From Acephala macrosclerotiorum (taxonomy: Eukaryota > Ascomycota > Leotiomycetes > Helotiales > Mollisiaceae): DNA of 64,000 nucleotides. The position numbers were made by a program, and so were the translations under genes. Positions 22,292-33,779 of the stretch are shown one piece after another; the first letter of the stretch is position 1; the number at the start of each line of letters is the position of its first letter. The DNA lies in the NCBI GenBank assembly GCA_014904845.1, contig MU119210.1:551863-615862 (forward strand). Direction: 5' to 3'. The notes below the pieces were generated by a model. That model had not been told where the DNA came from, did no database searches, and saw nothing but the letters and a program-made list of their open reading frames with translations.

Positions 22292-23254
22292 ATGCCTCCA
22301 CCAACAGCTCTCATCATCCCCGCCGTCAAGAAGCACACTGCGACTGTCATTATGGCCCATGGCCTTGGTGACAGCGGCGCAGGTTGGGTCTCACTGGCAG
22401 AGAACTGGCGCAGAAGATCCAAGTTCGACGAAGTAAAATTCATCTTCCCAAATGCACCAACAATTCCAATCACCGTTGTAAGTCTGCTACCCCTCATCGA
22501 GCAGCTTGTCCTAACACCTCACAGAACTATGGGATGTCGATGCCAGGTTGGTATGATATCGTAAGAGCTCCCGGTTCAGCATCTGCCGTTCGTTTGTGTA
22601 TTTTTTAGACGTCAAGACGTATGGCAGACAAGTACTCATACCTCACAGCTCGATTTCGGTGATCTGCAGGCAGGTCAAGACGAAGTTGGAATCCTCAGAT
22701 CTCGAGATTACTTCCACGGCCTCATTAAATCCGAAGTCGATGCCGGTATTCCCTCGAATCGAATTGTGCTCGGTGGATTCTCACAAGGTGGAGCTATGTC
22801 TATCTTTTCTGGTATTACAGCACCTCAGAAGCTTGGTGGCATATTTGGATTGAGCTGTTATCTGCTGCTGCATAGCAAGTTTAAGGAGTTGGTGGCTGTT
22901 GATGAGCCGAATAAGGAGACGCCGATATTTATGGGACATGGAGATAGTGATCCTTTGGTGAAGCCAGCGTTTGGAAAAATGACTGCTCAATTGTTGAAGC
23001 AGGAGGGGTACAAGGTTGAATTGAAGATGTACAGGTATGTGGAAGGCTAACGTTGCGATATTCCATCCTCTGGGTATTTTAAAGCTCCCGGGACGTTCAA
23101 AACTGCGTTTCTATTCTATCACATCAAGAGAAACATCTGCTAATGATGGAACAGAGGTCTGGAGCATTCAGCGACCCCGGAAGAGATTGACGACGTCGAA
23201 AAGTACCTCAATGAGAGGATACCACCTGTTGGCGACGATCAACCTACTCTTTGA
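22292..23254 (+). CDS. APT1: Acyl-protein thioesterase 1
   Basis: Exons 22292-22477, 22525-22560, 22649-23034 and 23155-23254 give 235 aa. The second exon is only 36 nt (NYGMSMPGWYDI). It is an alpha/beta hydrolase: the oxyanion-side segment is MAHGLGDSGAGW, the nucleophile lies in LGGFSQGG (Ser119), the acid in GHGDSDPLV, and the histidine in GLEHS. Each catalytic element falls in a spliced exon and all are intact. From family knowledge it removes palmitate and other S-acyl groups from Ras and G-alpha proteins in the cytosol. Exon 3 begins at LDFGDL; some relatives have a few more residues between YDI and this point, so the 88-nt intron could hide a micro-exon. Confidence 0.88.
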
Positions 23255-23717
23255 CTGCAAGAGCGAGACTCATGGAATATGAAATATACATCTCTCATGT
23301 TGTGTCTGACTACGATTGCTACAGCTGTGCTTGCATGGCGTCTCCTCAGAAGGAGATATAGCTACGAATAAGCTCCACAGCGGAAGGAAGCCACAGACTC
23401 TTTAGATTAGAGAGACGCGATGCTTTAGTGCAGCGACTGGATGATTTGCAAGCATTTATCATTCCATTAGACCACATAGTCAAATTATTCCATCCACTTC
23501 CCGACTTTGAGATCATTCTTGCGGAATCCCCCACTTCGCAAGGCTGTTCTGGTGGGAGCCGAGAATCCCCGGATGACTGATGATGACAATTCTGGTGTTG
23601 TGATTTACCAATCAACCCCTGTCTGAGACCCCGCTAGTCGCCGCAAAAGGCAGCCTCGTCCTCCCTGACTGACTCGGTACAAAATACTTCCCTCTTTTAT
23701 ATGAGCAAACATTCCCT
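23255..23717. other. Intergenic, no gene seen
   Basis: It separates the thioesterase stop from the dioxygenase start. Minus-strand frames at 23346-23833 overlap the dioxygenase start and lack motifs. Confidence 0.45.
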
Positions 23718-24830
23718 ATGAAATTCGTCAATTCTCGCATAGCAACGATCATCGTTACTTTACTTGTATTAACAGTAGCAATCATTCTGTCTCCAGCATC
23801 TAAATATCTCTCTGCTTCTCGAAGCTTTGCCAAGAGATTTTACTCACGTTCAGCTCCGGCTTCAACTTCGGCAAAGGTCTCGAGTCAGCTGATCTCGACT
23901 CCTCTCAATATGACTGGTCGAACTCCTGTTTACTTTCTCAGCCATGGTGGTGTAAGTCTTGCTTTCCATAAACTCAAAATGAAAGCTAACGAAAGTAATA
24001 GCCAAACATCATATATGAGAAGGACCACCCGGTCTACCCAGAGCTCCAGAAAATCGGCAAGGAGATCACGCAAAAAGTCAAGCCAAAAGCCATAGTGGTC
24101 TTCTCAGCACACTGGCAAGGAGAAAGAGACGTGATTGAAATCAACACATCAGAAACAACTGACCTGATCTACGAGTTTGTCCCTCCTCCCCGTTCCATCT
24201 ACTTCACTAACAACCCCCAGCTTCTACGGTTTCCCAGCCCATTACTACAAGGAAACCTTCCCCAACAAAGGTTCCCCGGAGATCGCCATGAAAGTAATCG
24301 CCGCCCTCACCGCAGCAGGAATCAAAACCCAACCCCTCCGCCGCGGCCTCGACCACGGCGTCTTCGGCGTCTTCAAAGTAGCGTTCAACGAGCAAACCAA
24401 CCCCCTAAACATCCCCATCGTCCAAGTCTCCCTCTATGCCAACGAAGACCCCGCCAAACACCTCACATTAGGCCGAGCCCTCCAATCCCTCAGAGAAGAA
24501 AACATCTGTCTCATTATGTCTGGAATGGCGGTCCATAATCTTAGAGATATAAGATGGGGATTCGAAGGTGTACAGCCTTATGCTAAGAGTTTTGATGAGG
24601 CGTTACGAGAAGCTGTTGAGGCGCCGGTGGAAGAGAGAGATGGGAAGTTGATTGAGTTGCTTCGGAGGAAGGATGCTAGGCCTGCGCATCCGAGTTTTGA
24701 GCATTTGTTGCCGATTCATGTTGGTGCTGGTGCGGCGGGAGACGATAAGGGGAAGAGGTTGTGGACGAAGGCGGAGGGGAGCTTTAGTTGGGCGCAATTT
24801 AGGTTTGGGGAGGTGCAGGCTGAGGCTTGA
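23718..24830 (+). CDS. LigB / DODA-type extradiol ring-cleavage dioxygenase
   Basis: Exons 23718-23951, 24002-24174 and 24221-24830 give 338 aa with introns of 50 and 46 nt. Metal-site histidines are visible in FLSHGG, VVFSAHWQ, LDHGVFGVF and GMAVHNLRD, the class III extradiol dioxygenase pattern shared with plant/fungal DOPA 4,5-dioxygenase. YDFYGFPAHYY is created by the second splice. The substrate is probably a catechol but cannot be named. The first 24 residues contain a hydrophobic run (IATIIVTLLVLTVAIIL), a signal peptide or anchor that is unusual for this normally cytosolic family. An internal ATG at 23910 (MTGRTPVYF) would give a typical cytosolic enzyme, so there may be two start sites. 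Confidence 0.82.
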
Positions 24831-26440
24831 CTAGAGAGGGTTGCAAGGCGGCTTCTGGGGAAATTTTGAAGCACTAGGTGATCTCAGGACGTCTAAGATG
24901 GCTATTTAGTTGCCTGCCAGTGGCTTAGTATTTGTTTGAGAGCCGGATTGATTGATCAGTTTCATGAGCATCAACTCCAAAGTGCATCGCGTCTTGGTGT
25001 CGACAGTGTTCTGTCATGTTTTGCAGCTTTCTCCGCTTCGCTTATTTTGGATACCGCGGAGATTCTTCTTTCGTTGGACTCGTTGATAATAATTCAAGGG
25101 GCATGGTCAATTCACCATCAACAGGCGAACCCAATCACTTACCGCAAGCAGGTCTTTGTCAAAGGATCTGAATTTTCATATTCAAGAAGCATCAACTTTT
25201 CGCGGCCTCGTCGCAATAGCATTGCAACTCTTCCGCGTGGCTAAGGGCATGGGCGAAATATGCCTAGGTATTACCGATCGGGGATCTTACGAAGTTTAGG
25301 GTGGTGTCAAACCCGAGACTCGACCCAAAGACTCAACGGCGACAGGCTGGAAAGTGGACGACAGTTCGACCTCTCAAAAAGTCCACAAACATCATGGTCT
25401 TCATGATACCAACGCCCTGGTAATAAAACATGGATCGGCAATTGTTTACTATCTTGAACACATCGTCAAGTTATTTCCTGCAGGAACAAATGGTAGATCA
25501 TACTTGCTCATAATATTTCCAGGATATCTCAACGAGAAAACAGAACATCAAACATCTCAAAACTCAATCCAGCAACAACAGCCGCCATCAACGATATCAA
25601 GCATAATGCCAAGCCCAAGCACGCGTGGCCTCCTCAACTTCAAGCCTTATCCAACCTCTCCCCGCAATCACGACTCTCCACAAATCTCTCGTTTGATCTG
25701 CCAGACACCATTCGATGACCTGATCACGTTGCCGAGATTGAAACGTCCGAGATGGAGATTTCGAGGAAATGGCGTTGTCAACAATCTGGTATCGGCCCCA
25801 CAGTCCAAACATGCGGGTGGTCCCGCTTTTGAGGTTTCACCTCTATCAAAACCTTAATCGAGACTCTCTAATTGCTTTATCGAAGTATAACCATCTCAGA
25901 GTAGTTCTCCACTGTATGTACGACTTCAGACAAGAATCGTCTGGCATTTCCGAAAAAAACTTTAACGAAAAGCATGCTATGTGGAGACGGGTTGGGGAAG
26001 CTCGCTTCTTTCCTCTTTCTCCTGGACGCAGAGCAGGTTTTAGCGAGGGGTTTTTCCGCCCCTGGTTTTTTTTTTGGAATGGCAACGTTTGCAAGTTGAC
26101 GCGGTTATGGGTTCTTTGTGATAGGAAGAGACATGTTTCGATGCGAGAACATCAAACGAAGTCGTGATGGGTTTGCATGCCAAGTCAAACAAAGTCGAGA
26201 ATAGCTACTCGAGGGTATGTTAAGCCGATTTTGCGATGATAGAAAGCTGATATGATCAGCCATATAGCACTTGGCGATGGCTTTCATCTAAATTGTTGTC
26301 TTACCTTCATCATCCCTGGCTTTGCTCATCTCTTGGAGATATATCTCTCAACCATCCGCGTTCTGAGTTCTCTCAAGACACTTGGTTCTGCAGACCCAAC
26401 GTTCCCCTCTTAATTCCTCCCAAAGAACAGCACATCCACC
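24831..26440. other. Intergenic, one weak coding candidate
   Basis: 1.6 kb. A plus-strand frame at 25354-25857 (167 codons; an inner ATG at 25606 starts a Pro/Ser-rich 83-residue reading) is long enough to consider. It has no recognisable domain and no splice support. The final 150 bp form the CT-rich leader of the transporter. Confidence 0.35.
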
Positions 26441-28102
26441 ATGCCACCTACTGATTCTAAAGAAGCGATTGGGGCGAGTATTGAACTAGTCGCATCCAAA
26501 GGCTCTGACCCACCTGAAGATGAGAAGCTCTCCCTAGCACAACTCAACAACCTCGCCGCCAACGCAACCGAAGCAGAACACCGCCTCCCTCCTCTCCAAG
26601 CCGTGAAGGCCTATTGGCCAGCAGTCTTCTGGTCGGTTATGGTCTCCATGTGTGTAGTTATGGAAGGCTACGACGCAATCCTCATCGGCAACTTCTTCGC
26701 CTATCCTACCTTTGCAAAGAAGTACGGCAACTATGACGCATCGACAAACACTTATCAACTCACTGCCGCTTGGCAAGCTGGACTCGGTGATGCTTCTGGA
26801 GTAGGAGCTTTCTTTGGTATTCTGGCGAATGGTTATCTTGTTGCTTGGTTTGGACCCAAGCGTGTTCTGCTTGGAGCGTTGATAATGCTTACTGGGTTCA
26901 TTGCCATGACATTCTCGGCGCCTACGATTGGCATCCTTTGCGCTGGAGAATTCCTCTGTGGTATCCCATGGGGAATCTTCGCGACCATAGCACCAAGTTA
27001 CGCCTCCGAAGTTCTTCCTCTCTCGTTGCGGGTCTACCTGACGTCCTACACCAACATGTGCTTCATCATCGGCCAGCTCATCGCAGCGGGCGTCCTCGAC
27101 GGTCTTGTTAAAATCGACAACGAGTGGTCCTACAGAGCTGCCTTTGCCTTGCAATGGTTCTGGCCCGCATTCCTCTTCCCCGCCCTCCTCTTCATGCCAG
27201 AATCCCCCTGGCATCTCGTCCGCAAAGGTCGATTGGATGAAGCTGAGAAATCCCTCACCAGGCTACAATCCAAGGCCTCTCAAGTCAGCGCCAGATCGAC
27301 CCTCGCCATGATAGTCCACACCAACGATCTGGAACAGGAACTCACAGTCGGTACCTCCTACTTCGACTGTTTCCGCGGGTTTGAACTCCGCCGCACAGAA
27401 ATAGCCTGCATCGCATTCGCAGGACAGATGTTCGCTGGTGCTCCATTCGCATACAATTCTACATACTTCTTCCAACAAATCGGGTTCTCGACTTTGGCTA
27501 CCTACAACCTAAACGTTGGCGGTACGTCTATGGCTCTTTTCGGGACTTTCATCTCTTGGTTCTGCGTCATGCCATACGTCGGTCGTCGAAAGACATACCT
27601 CTACGGTATGATATCCCTCACCACAATCTTACTTCTCATCGGCATCCTAAACGTCAAAACAAACATCAAATCCGTAGCTACAGCCCAAGCGTCCCTAACC
27701 CTAATCTGGACATTCATCTTCCAACTCTCAGTCGGGCAACTAGGCTGGGCTATCCCCGCTGAAATCGGCAGTACCCGCCTCCGACAAAAAACCGTCTGTC
27801 TCGCTCGAAACGCCTATTACATCGTTAACGTTGTTGCGAATGTCCTAGAACCGTATTTCATGAATCCTACGGAGTGGAATCTAAAGGGCTATACTGGTAT
27901 TTTTTGGGGAGGGTTGGCATTCTGTACGGCGGTTTGGGCTTTCTTTAGACTGCCGGAGACGAAAGGGAGGACGTTTGATGAGATTGATATGCTTTTTGCG
28001 AGGGGGACGAATGCGAGGAGGTTTGGGGAGGTGACTTTGGAAGGGACGGCTGGTGGGAAGGGGCAGGAGACGCCGACTGTGGTTAAGGAGGCGCAGGTTT
28101 AG
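26441..28102 (+). CDS. MFS sugar transporter, alpha-glucoside (maltose) permease type
   Basis: A 553-aa intronless major-facilitator protein with about 12 hydrophobic segments. Family marks are the first segment MCVVMEGYDAILIGNFFAYP, the loop PKRVLLGAL, the central signature PESPWHLVRKGR, GRRKTYLYG, and the closing PETKGRTFDEIDMLF. The N-terminal 50 residues are hydrophilic and acidic. The YGNYDAS...YQLTAAWQAG segment is typical of fungal MAL31/AGT1-type proton symporters. Quinate permeases (QutD) belong to the same superfamily, but the motifs here fit disaccharide carriers better, and the gene lies 22 kb from the quinate genes. The substrate is inferred. Confidence 0.85.
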   Translation: MPPTDSKEAIGASIELVASKGSDPPEDEKLSLAQLNNLAANATEAEHRLPPLQAVKAYWPAVFWSVMVSMCVVMEGYDAILIGNFFAYPTFAKKYGNYDASTNTYQLTAAWQAGLGDASGVGAFFGILANGYLVAWFGPKRVLLGALIMLTGFIAMTFSAPTIGILCAGEFLCGIPWGIFATIAPSYASEVLPLSLRVYLTSYTNMCFIIGQLIAAGVLDGLVKIDNEWSYRAAFALQWFWPAFLFPALLFMPESPWHLVRKGRLDEAEKSLTRLQSKASQVSARSTLAMIVHTNDLEQELTVGTSYFDCFRGFELRRTEIACIAFAGQMFAGAPFAYNSTYFFQQIGFSTLATYNLNVGGTSMALFGTFISWFCVMPYVGRRKTYLYGMISLTTILLLIGILNVKTNIKSVATAQASLTLIWTFIFQLSVGQLGWAIPAEIGSTRLRQKTVCLARNAYYIVNVVANVLEPYFMNPTEWNLKGYTGIFWGGLAFCTAVWAFFRLPETKGRTFDEIDMLFARGTNARRFGEVTLEGTAGGKGQETPTVVKEAQV

Positions 28103-28948
28103 GGGCGGGGTGTTTGTTCTTGTTTCTAGTTGGTGATGTTTCCTTCGAACTGCAGCAGATATCCTGTGTAGTGAGTAATGAAGATATGACGTGTTTCTTG
28201 CGATGATGAATCTTTATATCTTCTGTTTGCAGCTGCTCCCAAAATCCCCTTGTGAGATACCCACCTTCGAGGCTTCGAATATCAAAGAACTCGCGGCAAG
28301 TTTCAACATGGCACAAGCCTTGCTAAATTTCTGCCCCAGCCTTGAAAGAGAAAATATGCAATACCTTCGAGTAAATGTCCTAAATCTCGTCAGACAATTC
28401 AAAGTTCAACAAGCAGAATCTGTCATCGTCACTTTCAAGTGCAAGTCAACATCTACATGTCGCCACTGGCTCTTATGTAGATGTTCAGAATACACACCGC
28501 GTATCTCTCACATCGCGTGTTCCTTAGAGTGGTCAGTTGGTGCTATGAGGTTTGCGGATAATGCAATATTGGGTTGTGGCTGCTTGAGGAGAGGCCACGG
28601 CTAGATGTGGTCATCTTCCCAAATATACGATGATGGCATTGCTTTGACCAGATATGACAGTCCAAATGACAATAAACATCGTGAGGAGTCACAGAAAGCT
28701 TAGACTAAACTACAAGGGGGATCGTGGGCGGGTACTCCCCTTTCTCTAACCCATATCGGTGCAAAATGTCACCATGTGACATATTGATATGGACTAAGCT
28801 TGGGAAAGAGTATATATCAACACTTCCCTTCTGCTCTGATTTCAAGTTTCCTACATTTCAAATCCAAAGCCGAAAGTGAATTCAAGTTGAGAACAAATTC
28901 CCCACGCAGCTCCCCAAAATTCACTGAACAGGTCGTCACGTGCACACA
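28103..28948. other. Intergenic, no supportable gene
   Basis: A plus-strand frame at 28191-28604 (137 codons) does not begin at ATG and has no domain; I treat it as chance. The 100 bp before 28949 are a plausible promoter and leader. Confidence 0.4.
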
Positions 28949-29920
28949 ATGGCACCAAAGCGACAAGCAGCCATCGGGGCCATCGCAAAGATCACTTTCA
29001 AGAAGGTCAAAATCTCTATGGGACCAACACGAACATTGAACGCGCAACCCATCCAACGACAAGAACGAACGATGGCACTCAAGAGAAAGGCAGCTGTCGA
29101 GGCAGCCACCAAGATCAAGTCCAAAAAGATCAAGGTTTCCACAACGCAAGCTCTCAGCAAACAATCCACTCAACAGCACGAAAATGTTGCTATCGTCCAC
29201 CGACTGAAGAATAGCGGCAACCTCGCTCACGTCTTGAAACAATCATTCGACGAAATGTCTCGGGACACAAGCGTCGCTGCTCGCGCAACACAACCCACCA
29301 TCACCAAGAAAAAGACACTCCTCTCACACCTCAAAGAAGATATTCCCTGCGAACTACGCCTGATGATTTTCAGAGAAAGCGCCAATTCCTCATTGATCCT
29401 TCAAGCTCTGGACAATGGTTTCGACCCCGCCCTGCACGCCGAATTCCTCAACGAATCCAAGAAAATCCACGCTGAGATCAACAAACACAACGTCAATGAC
29501 TTCAACAAACGCCCCATCAAAGACCTCCTGAACATCAGACATCTGAGCGTCAGCTTCCCCCTTGAGTTCAGAGCGCAGAAGATCATGTTGATGAATAATA
29601 TCAACTCCCTGTTCTTTGATGGCATGAAGTTTAGACAAATAGGAGATAACATTTATGACAATGGCTCGGAAAGAGAGGGTGAACTTGGCCTCGGCACTAG
29701 CGCGACGAGCATTCTGTATTGGATCAAAGGATCGAACATGAATTGTTTGAGGAAGCTGGTGGTGAAGGTGACCAGGGCGGGTTTGGGAAAGAAGTTTTCT
29801 GATGTGTTGGGATTCCAGCCAAGGGAGGAATATCAGCCTGATGGGAGTGTGCATTTGGTATGGGAGAAGGATAATGGTGGATTGGTGAGTGGCTTGTTGA
29901 CCACTAGACCGCTTGTGTGA
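28949..29920 (+). CDS. Hypothetical protein with basic duplicated N-terminus and F-box/2EXR-like segment
   Basis: 323 aa, intronless, starting at the ATG at 28949 (the frame opens at a GTG just before). The first 80 residues are two diverged copies of a roughly 41-residue unit, MA(P/L)KR(Q/K)AA...KI..KK(V/I)K(I/V), very rich in Lys/Arg and likely nuclear. At about residue 130 comes DIPCELRLMIFRES, which resembles the start of fungal F-box or 2EXR-type domains. The remainder (LNIRHLSVSFPLEFRAQ, MNCLRKLVVKV) also resembles the body of such proteins. No precise family or function can be given. Confidence 0.6.
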   Translation: MAPKRQAAIGAIAKITFKKVKISMGPTRTLNAQPIQRQERTMALKRKAAVEAATKIKSKKIKVSTTQALSKQSTQQHENVAIVHRLKNSGNLAHVLKQSFDEMSRDTSVAARATQPTITKKKTLLSHLKEDIPCELRLMIFRESANSSLILQALDNGFDPALHAEFLNESKKIHAEINKHNVNDFNKRPIKDLLNIRHLSVSFPLEFRAQKIMLMNNINSLFFDGMKFRQIGDNIYDNGSEREGELGLGTSATSILYWIKGSNMNCLRKLVVKVTRAGLGKKFSDVLGFQPREEYQPDGSVHLVWEKDNGGLVSGLLTTRPLV

Positions 29921-31124
29921 AGATCGGTATGATGTAACGGAGGTGCTTGGTACTTTGAGGAGAAGATACGAATGCGAAGTGGTGGATGGTGACGGATGGT
30001 GGACTCTTGACTGGATGATTGGTCTGAGGCCAAGAAGATACGTTCAGACTGTCTAGAAACATTGTCGTTGTACGTAATTCCGATGAACTCAGAAGAATAA
30101 TGCAATGAAATTGAAAATTGAATTCAACGAAAGGAATCAGTAAATTGCTGCAACTGAAACATATGACTTCTGTCTTCCCATTCCGGTTTAACCCCCACAT
30201 GAACAAATTCGAGTCGATGTGTTTCGACTGCTCGACTTCTTTAGGCGCCAAAACTGATCGCACATCAATCAAAGCAATAGAGTTTGGATCTGAGATTGAT
30301 CGCACAATCTTAGCCTCTGAGGGCTAGCGAGGAATGGGAACGTCAGAGTATTATGAATTTGGCAACGACTTATAGTGTCCTTGGCCAAGTGCTTAAAGAG
30401 CTAACAAGAAAACGATGAAAAGGCTGGTTGTAAGGGTAATCGGGGAGTACGAACCACTCATACTAGGCATTTCCTGTGCTTCGCTTAGACGTACCGAAGG
30501 AGAGACAACTTCCTAATGATGATGTGTATCGAGTTTTGGAGGAGATCGATCGAGATGGCTGCACTTCGGCTTGGCATTGGTGGGGATTTCAAGCATTGTT
30601 GAAAGCACAATGCATCCTTAGCGGGAAGAAGTCTTTTTTGAAGTCTAGGAGGAGCCGGTAGTGATATGCTGACTTGAGATCGTACTGCTGTTCTGGGAGT
30701 CAGGTTTCAAGGTCCTAGATGGGTTAGGCTTCCTGGGAACTTGTCATTGTACGGTCTTGCTTGAGATGGTGTAATTTGAAGAGAATACAAAACCTTGGAG
30801 AAATACCACTTGGTATGTCACATCAAGGAGAGCGTCTGCATCACAGTGACCGACGATTATCAAAACGGCCCGTCTCCCAAATTTCGGCGAATTGGCCAAC
30901 GTTGCACTGTGTCCTTGTATAAATCGAACCCTCCATTGCGGACGGTATGTAGAAGGTCAACGGATCATATTCGCCGAAAATGTTGTGTTGCCTCGAAAGA
31001 TCGTGAATGCACCATTTTTGCATTGATCAGCTATCGTTCAAGACCGCGCAAAGCCCATATGCCATCCATGCGTGACCTTTCCCACAAACCAGAACAAAAA
31101 AGAAGTACCAGCCATAGCAACCCC
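29921..31124. other. Intergenic, no supportable gene
   Basis: 1.2 kb. Frames at 30118, 30476 and 30795 are short or run antisense into RPL24; none is convincing. Confidence 0.4.
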
Positions 31125-31838
31125 TTAACGGCTCGTGGCCTGGACCTTCTTTGGTGCACCCTTCGCTCCTTGCTTGCTCGTCAATCTCGCACCTTGTCCC
31201 TTCGCAGCAGAAGCAGCAGTCTTCGCCTTCTCAGCCTTCTTCGCGCTCTGAGCAGCAGCTCTCTTCTCCTTTCCGGCCTTGATAGCCTCGAGACGGGCAG
31301 CGGATCGGGCTTCGGGTCTTTGGGTTCGTCGCTCCTTAATGACATCGAGGGAGGCACCAACGATGGCACGTTGTGACTTGACTGTGCGGCGGGATCGCTT
31401 CTTGGCAACTTCCTGTTCGTGGGAGCTACATCAGCCATTTGTCCATCAACCCGTCCATCTCGTCTCTTTCGCACTGTGGATCCGCCAGACGCTAAATTAT
31501 AGGATATGTCATACCTCAGAGATACCCTTCTTGTGTTGTCTTCGGAAGAGAACGGTCCAGGCAATGCGACGGGGGTTCTTGCGTTGAAGGAAGAGGGACT
31601 CGGTCTTGCCGTTCTGGAATCGGAAGATCTTGCTATCACCACGGACGTAGAGCTTGCCCTGTAAAATAACCTGTCAGCATCCTCGCTCTCGATTCCAATT
31701 CCTTCATATCCAATGTGCCAGCGAATTTCTGCCAGTCGCCACTATTTCCATCTCCATCTCGAGGTCGTCGCGCAGGGGGGTTCGTACCTTTCCAGGGTAG
31801 ATCTTCTCGCCGGAGAAGGTATCGTCGTAGGTACGCAT
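31125..31838 (-). CDS. RPL24: 60S ribosomal protein L24 (eL24)
   Basis: Exons 31788-31838, 31515-31658 and 31125-31412 give 160 aa through introns of 129 and 102 nt. The sequence starts [17 protein letters not shown] and continues [58 protein letters not shown] and [15 protein letters not shown]. This is the strongly conserved body of fungal eL24. The C-terminal tail is Ala/Lys-rich. It is a structural component of the large ribosomal subunit near the intersubunit bridge. Both splice sites fall exactly at codon boundaries. It is divergent from TRM44 with 399 bp between starts. Confidence 0.95.
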
Positions 31839-32237
31839 ATTGGCTGTTGCGTAGGTATCCGCCGACTGTGTTAGTTGTTGATTCGAGTTGGTCGTTGGTC
31901 GTCACAAACTCGTGGATTTGGCTGGAATTTCGTGTGGGAGCTAACGATCTCGCTTAACGCTAGCGCACTTTGTGATGATTTCAGAGTCAGCCTCACTTCG
32001 ATTGTCCTGGACAAACACCAACCTTATGGCCTTCGAAGGGGCCATGCGATACGCATCTGCAAGAGGGAAATTGAATCCACCGATTTGATATCCCGAACCC
32101 CCATCGATCTCGGTAATCGCAAGCTTGACGTGATATCACGAATCCCGTCACGTGATACTCCCCTCCACGTCTCAGTGCTCTTCAAGACGCGGGCTTTACA
32201 TTATATCTAGATCACCGACTGTAGCCATTGTTCAGAT
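31839..32237. promoter_or_regulatory. Divergent promoter RPL24 / TRM44
   Basis: 399 bp between the two start codons, with pyrimidine-rich stretches. Antisense short frames are not genes. The two genes both serve translation, so shared control is plausible but unproven. Confidence 0.45.
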
Positions 32238-33779
32238 ATGGGTTTCGCCCCAGAGTCAACGCCTGTTGGCGCCGTTCCGAGTCTTGCAGAGACCTCCGGC
32301 AAATCATGGACACCTCTCTACAGCCACGACTGTTCATTTCCTCCCGAGATCTTCAGAGAGGTCATGTTGAACCTGATTCGAAATCCTAACATCAATTCAA
32401 ATCATTTGTTTCGAGCAGATATCTCCTTAGAACGGCCCTGCGGCGAAAAGTCCTTAGACACGTCGGATATTCCAGCAAGAATCACGCGCTTCATCGGATT
32501 CGATCTCAAAACTGTCATGGTGCGAACTATGATTCCAAGGAACATGCTAGTGGATAAGCCTCTAGATCAGACTTGTCTCTTTCACCACCAGGAGAAGATA
32601 TCAGGAGAAGTCCTTTCCCTAGTCACATACCTTCCACACATATCGAAAGCTTCCGAGTCGCCTTTCTACCATCCTGCGGTGCGCGGAATCGGTTTCCTGC
32701 ATACATTTCAGCCCTCTATCAATGAAGGAACGATTTCAATCCATTACTCCTTCTTCGAATCCGAACCTCGGTCTACAAAGTTGGAACGTACAGCACAGCA
32801 CCTTCTCGCTGTATTGCACAAGCATGGTCAAGGTTCAGCTTCAGGATACGTCAAGCGAGTGCATCATGACTTGATCTTACCACAAGCCACCGTTCAGGAC
32901 ACTTATGCACGATTGAAGGCAAAATATGCTCGTAAGTTAGTCGAAAATTGGGTTGAGACGACAGATCCAGCGAAACACGTCTTCGAAGACCTTGGGATTG
33001 CTGCATTCTTGATCGAGCTATGGGCGGAAATGTTCAAAGATGAAGACTTCCCTGGATTCGTCGACATTGGGTGTGGGAACGGACTCCTTGTTCACATCCT
33101 ACTCGAAGAAGGTTACAAGGGTTGGGGTTTCGATGCAAGAAGACGAAAATCATGGTCTATATTTTCCCAGAAAGCACAGCACAACTTGAAAGAGCTAGTC
33201 TTGATCCCGTCGATCATATCTACAAATTCATCTCCGATACAAACATCCCATCTTCAAACCACCGAAACCAAGAACCAGGATACCAGTTCCTCAGATGCTC
33301 TTCCAGTTCTGCTTGAAACCTTGGACCTCAACAGTACTAAAATACATGATGTGGGAATACAAGATGGTCGATTTCCAAAAGGAACCTTCATCATATCCAA
33401 CCACGCTGATGAGCTCACTCCGTGGACTCCTATTCTCGCCACTCTCTCTGAATGCCCTTTCATGATGATCCCCTGCTGCAGCTATGCTCTCAATGGTGCC
33501 CGTTTCCGAGCTCCCTCTATAAATTCCTCAGGACCTCCTAGTAGCGCCTACGCCTCTCTTGTGGCTTGGGTCGCGAAGTTGGCGACAGATTGCGGATGGG
33601 ATGTCGAGAAAGAGATGCTGCGAATTCCCAGCACAAGAAAGTGTGCACTGATAGGTCGGCGCCGTGCTGAACCATTCGACAACATCGACCTCTTTGCTTT
33701 GGTGAATGCCAATGGTGGGGCCGCTGGCTATGAGGAGAATGCCCTCAAATTGGTGAAGGGTGCAATGCGCGGTCATTGA
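32238..33779 (+). CDS. TRM44: tRNA (uracil-2'-O-)-methyltransferase Trm44
   Basis: A 513-aa intronless protein. The SAM-binding motif I is at about 275-283 (VDIGCGNGLLVHIL), followed by GWGFDARRRKSW. ISNHADELTPWTPILA and MIPCCSYALNGARF match the conserved AdoMet_MTase/Trm44 core. The N-terminal half (FPPEIFREVMLNLIRNPNIN, VHHDLILPQATVQDTYARLK) is also family-specific. From family knowledge Trm44 forms 2'-O-methyluridine at position 44 of tRNA-Ser. Length is within the fungal range. Confidence 0.93.
   Translation: MGFAPESTPVGAVPSLAETSGKSWTPLYSHDCSFPPEIFREVMLNLIRNPNINSNHLFRADISLERPCGEKSLDTSDIPARITRFIGFDLKTVMVRTMIPRNMLVDKPLDQTCLFHHQEKISGEVLSLVTYLPHISKASESPFYHPAVRGIGFLHTFQPSINEGTISIHYSFFESEPRSTKLERTAQHLLAVLHKHGQGSASGYVKRVHHDLILPQATVQDTYARLKAKYARKLVENWVETTDPAKHVFEDLGIAAFLIELWAEMFKDEDFPGFVDIGCGNGLLVHILLEEGYKGWGFDARRRKSWSIFSQKAQHNLKELVLIPSIISTNSSPIQTSHLQTTETKNQDTSSSDALPVLLETLDLNSTKIHDVGIQDGRFPKGTFIISNHADELTPWTPILATLSECPFMMIPCCSYALNGARFRAPSINSSGPPSSAYASLVAWVAKLATDCGWDVEKEMLRIPSTRKCALIGRRRAEPFDNIDLFALVNANGGAAGYEENALKLVKGAMRGH

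Noticed and set aside
25354..25857. 167-codon frame as a gene
   Set aside because: No domain, no intron and biased composition; it remains only a weak candidate in the gap entry.
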